Below, one piece after another: positions 1 to 6,060 of a DNA stretch of 13,321 nt. Source of the DNA: Tannerella sp. (GTDB lineage: Bacteria > Bacteroidota > Bacteroidia > Bacteroidales > Tannerellaceae). The stretch lies in assembly GCA_031260095.1 (NCBI GenBank), contig JAIRKN010000047.1, forward strand, positions 1-13,321. The letters are read 5' to 3'. The first letter of the stretch is position 1. Every line of letters starts with the position of its first letter. The notes beneath the pieces were generated by a model. The model had not been told where the DNA came from. It saw only the letters and a program-made list of their open reading frames with translations, and searched no databases. The translations under genes and the position numbers were made by a program.

Positions 1-68
1 CAAGGCTCTTCAGCTTCATCAGTAAGATAACTTTTTATCACGTCTCCAAGACGGTCAATAATTCCCAT
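1..68 (-). CDS. N-terminus of a leftward gene, cut by the window edge
   Basis: Read leftward from an ATG whose complement is at 66-68, the frame stays open to the window edge and gives 22 residues beginning MGIIDRLGDVIKSYL and continuing with an acidic stretch (TDEAEE). The start looks like an amphipathic helix, with no signal peptide. I recognise no family from so short a piece. The ribosome binding site is weak: the sequence just upstream on this strand is AT-rich without a clear GGAG. The gene is transcribed away from the seven-gene operon, so it is not part of it. A run of nine T on this strand (complement of 96-104) lies 27 bp upstream, so transcripts arriving from further right may end before this gene. 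Confidence 0.5.
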   Translation of the reverse strand, partial: MGIIDRLGDVIKSYLTDEAEEP

Positions 69-95
69 AAACTTAAGTTTACTCGGTTCAACGAG

Positions 96-137
96 AAAAA
101 AAAAGCACCATACGATGAACAGGCATGTATCCTATGG
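96..137 (-). terminator. Terminator-like hairpin plus T-run, leftward
   Basis: On the minus strand an interrupted stem (CCATA with TATGG, a mismatch, then GAT with ATC; arms near 108-116 and 129-137) is followed three bases later by nine T (complement of 96-104). This has the shape of a Rho-independent terminator for leftward transcripts, but the stem is short and AT-rich. Because it sits just upstream of the leftward gene at 1-68, it could also be a leader attenuator for that gene. Confidence 0.35.
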
Positions 138-204
138 ACAAAACCGCTTCGCTTCACTCAGGACCCATCCCTCGTATAGGGCATAACCAAGGGGATCCCC
201 GGAT

Positions 205-288
205 TGTAGGTACATCTGACCGGGATTTTTACGGATTCGGAAGGGGACCATTCCATTTTTAACTCCAGGATGGCACATTACTCCTACA
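205..288 (-). other. Possible structured RNA segment
   Basis: On the minus strand, TGTAGG (complement of 283-288) can pair with CCTACA (complement of 205-210). They enclose further pairings: CCATCC with GGAATGG, and ATCCCGG with CCGGGGAT reaching just outside. These are hand-found pairings in a segment with no intact gene, followed leftward by a terminator-like hairpin. I do not recognise a known riboswitch or ncRNA. Similar short complementarities can occur by chance, so the call is weak. Confidence 0.2.
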
Positions 289-417
289 CCAAGTGACACA
301 AATACACGTCAGAGGGATAAAAGCCGTAAACCTGTTTGAGTTTGACCGGTTTGCCTGCCGGTACCGGGGAACATACTCACTAGTCAATACCTGTTTTTCT
401 TTTATTGTAAACCCCAT
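262..417 (-). pseudogene. Truncated transposase/integrase-like N-terminus
   Basis: A leftward reading frame starts at an ATG (complement of 415-417) behind a good GGAGGG ribosome binding site and gives 51 residues beginning MGFTIKEKQVLTSEYVPRYR. That beginning resembles the N-terminus of integrase-core transposases, which often open with a 'KEK..L..EYAPRYR' helix followed by a conserved helix and a tyrosine-rich segment. Here the similarity ends after about 25 residues. The rest (rich in C, T and F) does not look like the family, and the frame stops at TAA. I see no continuation of the catalytic core in another frame. I read it as a remnant left by deletion or by another insertion. The family call rests on memory of the N-terminal pattern only. 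Confidence 0.4.
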
Positions 418-531
418 CATGCCCTCCGGTCCCTCTTTCGGATAAGCATATTTGGGTAAGATTTTTTATGCGGCAATGCGCAATGGGGGATTGACACAAA
501 ATGCCCAAAAGGTAGAGGATAGGAGCAAGAA

Positions 532-564
532 GGCAGGGGAGAGACTAAAGTCGTTTTCCCTGCC
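532..564. repeat. Strong inverted repeat (hairpin)
   Basis: GGCAGGGGA (532-540) faces TTCCCTGCC (556-564): seven perfect pairs plus G.T and A-T, with a 15-base loop that itself contains GAC/GTC. It lies directly upstream of the promoter-like sequences of the operon. No T-run follows on either strand, so a plain terminator is unlikely. It could be an operator, an mRNA leader hairpin if transcription starts upstream, or part of an old mobile-element end. Confidence 0.5.
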
Positions 565-567
565 AAT

Positions 568-629
568 TTGACACTTTCTGGCTTTTTGTCAACAATCTGT
601 CGTTAATATGCTGGGTTTCGTTCTATAAT
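568..629 (+). promoter_or_regulatory. Promoter region of the seven-gene operon
   Basis: Two candidates are visible. The downstream one has a perfect TATAAT at 624-629 with only a poor -35 (CGTTAA near 601-606). A start near 636 would leave a leader of about 20 bases before the first gene. The upstream one has a perfect TTGACA at 568-573, a 17-bp spacer and a fair -10 (AACAAT, 591-596). TTGACA and TGTCAA (587-592) form an inverted repeat overlapping this second candidate, which could be an operator. No comparable promoter is visible between the operon genes. Confidence 0.5.
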
Positions 630-646
630 GTACGGAAAGCGTAAAT

Positions 647-653
647 GAGGTGA
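647..653 (+). promoter_or_regulatory. Ribosome binding site fixing the start of gene 1
   Basis: GAGGTGA lies five bases before the ATG at 659. A GTG at 650 is in the same frame but lies inside this Shine-Dalgarno sequence, so the ATG is the likelier start. Confidence 0.7.
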
Positions 654-658
654 TTGCA

Positions 659-1243
659 ATGAAATGCGGTGTCTGCGGTATTAATACTGAAAATAGCAAT
701 ACCTGTGAATTCTGCGGTAATTCAGTCTTAAAAGTCCCTTTGATTTCTGATGTCGATATAGAGCAATACAAACAGAAACTCAATCACTTCCGGCAAAAAC
801 TGTTTGATCCTGGCCAATTTGAGATAGAGGGGGATGTTATAGTAAAGTATAAGGGCAATTCAGAGATTGCTATTGTGCCGAGGAATATCCGTGTGATTGC
901 CAGCCATTGTTTCGCGCGCAGCCAGATAAAAAAAGTATTGATACCTTCTTCTGTTGAATTTATCGGTAATAACCCGGATGAAAGCGAGGACGAAGATAAT
1001 AATGGAGCGTTTTGGGCGTGCCGCGAGTTGGAACAGGTATTTATTGAAAGAAAATCGCGCCTTAGCACAATCGGCAATTATGCTTTTTTTCAATGTATAA
1101 AGTTATGTTCAATAAAAGGAATTCCAGATAAAATAAAAAAAATAAAATCTCATGCTTTTTCTGACTGTAATCTGGATGCTGAAACGATTAAGAACATTAA
1201 ATCAGTAACTTTGGAGATTGCGGACAACTGGAATGATAAATGA
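659..1243 (+). CDS. Zinc-ribbon plus BspA-type leucine-rich-repeat protein (operon gene 1)
   Basis: This 194-residue cytoplasmic protein has no signal peptide or membrane segment. Residues 1-22 form a compact zinc ribbon with two CxxC knuckles (C3/C6 and C16/C19). A helical linker with charged residues (about 30-50) follows, then roughly three or four irregular repeats of the BspA/LRR_5 type (about 55-175), recognisable by 'I..HCF..S.I..V.IPSSV.FIG' and 'IGNYAFFQC..L..I.GIP'. LRR_5 domains are protein-binding surfaces, and the ribbon may bind a partner or nucleic acid. An acidic insertion (ESEDEDNN) interrupts one repeat. It is the first gene of the operon, separated from gene 2 by 12 bp that contain gene 2's ribosome binding site. 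A recognition or adaptor role is inference; no enzymatic motif is visible. Confidence 0.85.
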   Translation: MKCGVCGINTENSNTCEFCGNSVLKVPLISDVDIEQYKQKLNHFRQKLFDPGQFEIEGDVIVKYKGNSEIAIVPRNIRVIASHCFARSQIKKVLIPSSVEFIGNNPDESEDEDNNGAFWACRELEQVFIERKSRLSTIGNYAFFQCIKLCSIKGIPDKIKKIKSHAFSDCNLDAETIKNIKSVTLEIADNWNDK

Positions 1244-1255
1244 AAGAGGTGCCTA

Positions 1256-3181
1256 ATGCTTAATTCTAATGAAATCAATGAAATTCTCAATTATCAAAAG
1301 AAAGAAACGATCAGACTGCATTTTACCCGTAATGATATAACAAATCTGGGACCGGGCATCCGTTATGGTGTCTGGGTACAGGGCTGTAATAAACATTGCG
1401 AAGGCTGCCTGACGCCGAATGCCCAGCCGAGAGACGGAGGCGAACTTGTTGCATGTGATGCTATCATACATGAAATTATTAGTTCGAAGAATATACAAGG
1501 TATAACAATCAGCGGTGGTGAACCGGTTTTACAGTGGAAAGAATTGTACTGTATTATAAGACAAGTAAAACAGAGGAATCATAAAATTAACGTATTACTA
1601 TATACAGGTTACTCATGGGAGGATGATATACAACCAATACTGAAGCATTGTTCCAGCCTTTATAATTTAAAAGAGTTCCAGGATTTTTGGGATTGTCTTG
1701 ATTATTGGATTGACGGTGACTACCAGGCTGACAAAGATGACGAAAAAGGACTGCGAGGTTCTTCAAATCAGCAGTTATACGTGAATCTCCCGGAAGATGA
1801 GACAGGGACAAGAGGTTTATACCGCCAACAAAAAGGAGGTACATGGATAAATTTAATAGATAATAGGGTAAGAAGTTATCCATCCAAAGATAAGGATCCC
1901 ATGTGTGATTTTAACACATCACAGAGAAACGGAATTATCCGCTGTGACCATGACGCTAGGTATCTTATCGGAATTCCTAATAAAGAAGTACTCAAAACTT
2001 TTAACGATATGAACGATATGAATAAAAAAGAAAAAAACAAACCTGGCTCATCGGTAAATACGAACATTACCCAATCAACTTCGGAACCGCAACCAGTAGC
2101 TGAAGCCGAAAAAAATAAGGCTGAATCTGAGTTGCTACAAAATGAGCATAATAAGTCCATTAAATTAATTAATCCAGACCAAAACTCAAAAAAACAACTT
2201 CAGAATATAAACGGAGCGCTTGTTACCGCCCAGCATACCAAGTCTGAATCAACTTCGGAACCGCAGCCGGTAGCTAAAGCCGAAGAAAATAAGGCTGAAG
2301 GTGAGTCGCTGCAAAATAAGGATATTGAATTAGATAAGCAAAACAAAGAATTAAGATTTCAGAATTTAAAAAAAATGTATAAGAACGCCGCTGAAAAACT
2401 AGAAAAGCTGAATGCTGATTTTAAATCGCTGCAAAAAGAATATAATGAATTAGGTACTGAATGCGAAAACTTACAAAAACAACTTGATGATACAAAAAGA
2501 GAGCTTACTACCGTCAAAAATAACCAAACTGAGTTATTTTCGAATAATTTCAGTCTGCAAACGAAAAATAAGGAACTTTCAGCAAATAACCAGCGCTTAT
2601 GTATACAAAATAATGATTTACAGAGTCAGCTTGCTTGCGCCTGGAACACCAATGAAGCGTCACTTTCAAAGAACGCGGGTTTACAGGAACAGATAAACAA
2701 GCTCGATGTAGAATTGCGCCAATACAAGACAGCCCATGATAGTTCACGGAGAGAACAGGAAGAATTAGTAAACTACCGAAAGAAAAATATCGATAATTTA
2801 AAATTTATTATTAATTTTTGCATTAGCCTTAAAAAAATTGCTGAAAAACAATCAACTGAAATTGAAGAACAGTTGCTTTTGTCGAAGAAACAGAAAGAAA
2901 AAGAAAATGAATTAAAGAAGCTTTCCGTTCTATGGGAATCAATCATAATCAAAATTGATGATTTTATAAAAGAATGGGGCTTTACGCCGGTCCGCCCGCA
3001 AAGGGGCGATACATATAACCCCAATGAACATTATATAGATAATCCATCATCTACTACAACAAATGTTATAGAAGAAGTTGTATCCGATGGGTATAAAAAA
3101 GACGGTATTGTTATTAAACCGGCAGTCGTTCGGCTCTTGGAAAGGGACAGAAATCCGGCAGCAAAAAGGACTCAACAATGA
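1256..3181 (+). CDS. Radical-SAM activase fused to a GrpE-like exchange factor (operon gene 2)
   Basis: A 641-residue fusion. The N-terminal part (about 18-190) is a radical-SAM domain of the NrdG/glycyl-radical-activase type: the [4Fe-4S] cysteines are C44-x3-C48-x2-C51, the SAM-binding GGEP is at 87-90, and the NrdG-like 'LLYTGYSW' and 'RGSSNQ' stretches are present. Residues about 255-355 are a low-complexity charged linker with a duplicated 24-residue unit (274-297 and 332-355). Residues about 360-555 form a long coiled coil. The C-terminus (about 573-630) matches the GrpE beta-wing: GFTPVRPQRGDTYNPNEH, then 'SDGYKKDGIVIKPAVV', as in 'G..P..G..FDPN.H' and 'GY..GR.(I/L)RPA.V'. GrpE releases ADP from Hsp70, and the next gene encodes an Hsp70. 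The stop overlaps that gene's start (ATGA), so translation is coupled. No glycyl-radical enzyme is present in the window, so the substrate of the radical domain is unknown. The ribosome binding site AGAGGTG supports this start. Confidence 0.88.
   Translation: MLNSNEINEILNYQKKETIRLHFTRNDITNLGPGIRYGVWVQGCNKHCEGCLTPNAQPRDGGELVACDAIIHEIISSKNIQGITISGGEPVLQWKELYCIIRQVKQRNHKINVLLYTGYSWEDDIQPILKHCSSLYNLKEFQDFWDCLDYWIDGDYQADKDDEKGLRGSSNQQLYVNLPEDETGTRGLYRQQKGGTWINLIDNRVRSYPSKDKDPMCDFNTSQRNGIIRCDHDARYLIGIPNKEVLKTFNDMNDMNKKEKNKPGSSVNTNITQSTSEPQPVAEAEKNKAESELLQNEHNKSIKLINPDQNSKKQLQNINGALVTAQHTKSESTSEPQPVAKAEENKAEGESLQNKDIELDKQNKELRFQNLKKMYKNAAEKLEKLNADFKSLQKEYNELGTECENLQKQLDDTKRELTTVKNNQTELFSNNFSLQTKNKELSANNQRLCIQNNDLQSQLACAWNTNEASLSKNAGLQEQINKLDVELRQYKTAHDSSRREQEELVNYRKKNIDNLKFIINFCISLKKIAEKQSTEIEEQLLLSKKQKEKENELKKLSVLWESIIIKIDDFIKEWGFTPVRPQRGDTYNPNEHYIDNPSSTTTNVIEEVVSDGYKKDGIVIKPAVVRLLERDRNPAAKRTQQ
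2075..2320 (+). repeat. Duplicated 72-bp unit in the radical-SAM/GrpE linker
   Basis: Positions 2075-2146 and 2249-2320 are direct repeats of 72 bp, differing at about ten bases, separated by 102 bp. Both are in frame and encode 24 residues starting STSEPQPVA and ending in LQN plus E/K. The repeat lengthens the flexible linker between the radical-SAM and GrpE-like parts. Unequal recombination could change the copy number without breaking the frame. Confidence 0.85.
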
Positions 3182-4692
3182 ACCTAGGGATTGACTTTGG
3201 TACATGTTTTTCTTTTCCGGCGGCGGTACGCGGCAATGCGCCTGAATCGCTTTTATCAAATGATGATGACTACCGTGACGGGATTCCTTCGATTTTTTAT
3301 TATGAGTCGGAAATCGGGGAGAGGACAGGTGTTGAGGCTAGGAAACGGTGTCAGGCGCATCCGTCTTACGGTGTTAAATATATCAAGAAAGAGATGCGCT
3401 GTGGAAAGCCCATTTCTCAAATTACTTACACCCTTGACGGGCGTAAGTTTTCAGCAAAAGAAATTATCGTAAAGATCATCCGGCATATTATTGATCTTGC
3501 GCAGCAGAAGGCTCCCGATATACCAGTTTCCTCTGAACTTGAAAACATAGTAATAGCCGTCCCGGCGATGTCGGGTTCCAAAATATACCGGGAGACAATT
3601 CTGGAAGCCGCCTGCGAAGCGTCCGGTCTGTCCCGTAAATCAGTTAAGCTCATTGATGAACCGGTTGCCGCTGCGTTAAGTTATTTTTCAACCCGTCAAA
3701 ATATTAACAATGGAACAACGATACTGACTTACGATTTGGGAGGCGGCACCTTCGACACCGCTATTGTCCGCTATGATGCGGCGCTGTCGCAGAAATTTAA
3801 AACCCGTATTCAAAGCGGGGATACAAAAGTCGGCGGGACAAACTGGGATGAGGAACTACGGAAGCATTTTATTCGGGAAAATGATATACGGCTTCAAGGC
3901 AGTATAGATGTGGAACAATTTGATCGAGAAATTATCCAAATTAAACACATGCTTTCTACAGAGGATAAAGTCAGACGGGGCTTTTTTCCAAACAGCGGTG
4001 AGGATGTATATAGACTTGAAATTTCCAGGCAGCAGTTTGAGGAGATGACCCGCTATTTGCTTGATATGACAATCGAAGTGGTTAAAGATGTGATCGCCCG
4101 TTATAAAGAAACCGGGGGAAATGAATCGGACATCAACACGATAGTGTTGGTCGGTGGAGCCAGTAAAATGCCGCAGGTAATAAACAGGCTAAGACAGGAG
4201 TTTCCAACCAAGGAGATAGTGCTGGACAAACCTGAACGGGCGATTGCTTTTGGAGCCGCGATTTATGCGGCTTCCGATTGCCTGATTACTACAGCGCCTC
4301 ATACGTACGGGGTTGATTGCTGCAACCGTGATGACGATATAGAGCAAATTAGCAATATATTATTTCGTGATTCTGAAATGGAGGTTCATGACAGCGGAAA
4401 ATATATTAGTGCACAGAAATATTATGCGCCACGTTATAAGAATCAAACGAAAATTGGTTTTAGTGTTTATGAGACGGATGAGCCCAAGGGCGTTGATTGG
4501 ACGCCTTTTAACGGACGCAAACCGATGTTCGGTGTTACCGTTCCCGTAACGCCCATAGACGGCATTGAGACAAAAATGCGTTCCTTTAGCGCTGAATTCA
4601 GGCTCTTGCAGGACGGAATTTTGGAACTGCATATTTACGACAATGACCGGAACCGTATCGAAGTCGGGTTCGATACAACAAATATTTTTTAG
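3178..4692 (+). CDS. Hsp70-like ATPase with intact motifs (operon gene 3)
   Basis: A 504-residue DnaK-family protein. The nucleotide-binding domain is complete: phosphate-1 GIDFGTCFS (4-12, with C10 where DnaK has Thr), the catalytic lysine equivalent K67 in 'YGVKYIKK', connect-1 DEPVAAALSY (160-169), phosphate-2 DLGGGTFDTA (186-195), adenosine motif VLVGGASKMP (323-332) and connect-2 ERAIAFGAA (353-361). It should bind and hydrolyse ATP. The remaining 120 or so residues are enough for a beta-type substrate domain, but there is no helical lid and no EEVD-like tail; DnaK is usually 600-640 residues. The GrpE-like domain encoded immediately upstream is its probable exchange factor. The start is supported by AAAGGA seven bases upstream and by the overlap with the preceding stop. 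It is unlikely to be the housekeeping DnaK, because of its length and its neighbours. Confidence 0.93.
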   Translation: MNLGIDFGTCFSFPAAVRGNAPESLLSNDDDYRDGIPSIFYYESEIGERTGVEARKRCQAHPSYGVKYIKKEMRCGKPISQITYTLDGRKFSAKEIIVKIIRHIIDLAQQKAPDIPVSSELENIVIAVPAMSGSKIYRETILEAACEASGLSRKSVKLIDEPVAAALSYFSTRQNINNGTTILTYDLGGGTFDTAIVRYDAALSQKFKTRIQSGDTKVGGTNWDEELRKHFIRENDIRLQGSIDVEQFDREIIQIKHMLSTEDKVRRGFFPNSGEDVYRLEISRQQFEEMTRYLLDMTIEVVKDVIARYKETGGNESDINTIVLVGGASKMPQVINRLRQEFPTKEIVLDKPERAIAFGAAIYAASDCLITTAPHTYGVDCCNRDDDIEQISNILFRDSEMEVHDSGKYISAQKYYAPRYKNQTKIGFSVYETDEPKGVDWTPFNGRKPMFGVTVPVTPIDGIETKMRSFSAEFRLLQDGILELHIYDNDRNRIEVGFDTTNIF

Positions 4693-4704
4693 GAGGCAAC
4701 AGCA

Positions 4705-6039
4705 ATGAGTGGCAGGAAAGAATATCCCATATCAATAACCAATGTCCAGTGGGAAAACATGAATCGGGCTGTTCAGACAGCGAGAACCGAGGCACGTGAT
4801 GCTGCCGAGAATCGTCGCAGAGCCGAAGCGGAGGCTCGGCGGCGAATACAGGATATGCAGAACCTCTGCAATGAACAGATTAACGGACTTAACCGTGAAT
4901 TGCAGAATCAAGCTAATCGGCAGGCCGATGCTTTACGGCAGGCCCAAAACGATTTTGCCAGCCGTTTAGAACGGCAGCAGACAGCCCATGAACAAGCCGT
5001 GCGCGAACAGAAGGCAGAGCTTGAACAGCAACTCAGAGTAACGCGCACTGAAATACAGGCAGAGATAAATAATATTAACCGCAAAATGGAAGGGGAGCGT
5101 AAAAACCAGACTGAAATAGCGAACTTTTGGATAACCCAGGCACATATCCTTTTGAATGATATTGATTCAAAATATCGCCATCGTTTGTTTGCAGCCGGCG
5201 AATTTGACGGATTGAACAGCCGTTTAAGGCAAGCTGAAAATGACGTGATTAATCCGGCTAATTTAAGCCAGGCTGCTATTGCCGCTGCGCGTGAAGTATG
5301 CAATAGTGCTATGGAATTACGCGAGCGGGTAATAATTGCCGAAGCCGAATGGACGAATATCTTTGATATTGCCAACAGATCACTTGTTGAATCAAAAAAC
5401 AGGATCGAGAGCCTTGAGCTTCTGGAGTACACGATCCAAGAGGACGGTAAAGATATTAAGGTTGCCGCTGAGATTAATTATTGGTCAAACGGGGCTTTAT
5501 ACGAAGTAAAAAATGAAATAGAAAACTTGCGGGGAATTATCGATAAACCGGACATTTTATCGATTGAACAATTACAAGATATGATTGCCCAAATAAAACA
5601 TCTGGACAATAAAATTACTGATACGGAAAATACTGCGCGAAATAATTTCCTCGCTTCCCAGTTACGGCGTGAAATAGGCGCCGAAATGGAAGAAAAATTA
5701 CCGGGTTGGATCTTAAACGAGGTGCTTTTTGAGAGTGATGATGAACGAAAAGATTTACATTTGATATTCACCCATATAAACGGTTCGGATCAGCTTTCGC
5801 TAATTATACAGGGCGGACAACAGGGCAGAGATTCAGCACGAGTTGTATCAGACTTTTTCTGCAATTCCCACAGAAGCGGGGATACACGAGACGGATGGAT
5901 TAAGGAAATAACAAATGTTATACAAGGGTTTGAATCAAACGCCCGCCCTGTATGTGCGCCGGAATATGCCGACAGCCTGGATGGTAACCGCGCTACGCTT
6001 GATGTGGACTCAATCAAGCGAGGTTCTCTTGCAGGCTAA
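4705..6039 (+). CDS. Long coiled-coil protein of unknown function (operon gene 4)
   Basis: A 444-residue soluble protein with a strong ribosome binding site (AGGAGG, overlapping the stop codon of gene 3). Residues about 20-140 are a continuous A/E/R/Q-rich coiled coil with heptad character. Residues about 145-330 remain mostly helical. Residues about 340-425 look like a small mixed alpha/beta domain with alternating hydrophobics ('LHLIFTHINGSDQLSLII'). There are no Cys/His metal sites, P-loop, HPD J-domain motif or membrane segment. It sits between the Hsp70 and the AAA+/protease genes, so a scaffold, adaptor or substrate-delivery role in the same complex is plausible but unproven. I do not recognise a named family. 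Confidence 0.85.
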   Translation: MSGRKEYPISITNVQWENMNRAVQTARTEARDAAENRRRAEAEARRRIQDMQNLCNEQINGLNRELQNQANRQADALRQAQNDFASRLERQQTAHEQAVREQKAELEQQLRVTRTEIQAEINNINRKMEGERKNQTEIANFWITQAHILLNDIDSKYRHRLFAAGEFDGLNSRLRQAENDVINPANLSQAAIAAAREVCNSAMELRERVIIAEAEWTNIFDIANRSLVESKNRIESLELLEYTIQEDGKDIKVAAEINYWSNGALYEVKNEIENLRGIIDKPDILSIEQLQDMIAQIKHLDNKITDTENTARNNFLASQLRREIGAEMEEKLPGWILNEVLFESDDERKDLHLIFTHINGSDQLSLIIQGGQQGRDSARVVSDFFCNSHRSGDTRDGWIKEITNVIQGFESNARPVCAPEYADSLDGNRATLDVDSIKRGSLAG

Positions 6040-6060
6040 AGACTAATTTAAGGATTTGTT

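Larger units (their letters stand above)
69..658. other. Intergenic region with decayed mobile sequence, hairpins and the operon promoter
   Basis: This 590-bp stretch has no intact gene. From left to right it holds a terminator-like hairpin facing left (96-137), a segment with several possible minus-strand base-pairings (about 130-330), a truncated transposase-like reading frame on the minus strand (262-417), a strong hairpin (532-564) and promoter-like sequences (568-629). GC-rich and AT-rich patches alternate more than in the operon, which fits a mosaic of remnants from earlier insertions. Confidence 0.6.

Noticed and set aside
4908..5432. Minus-strand open frame of 174 codons
   Set aside because: It is the antisense of the coiled-coil region of gene 4; its Ser/Arg/Cys-rich composition is the usual reflection of an Ala/Glu/Arg-rich coding strand.
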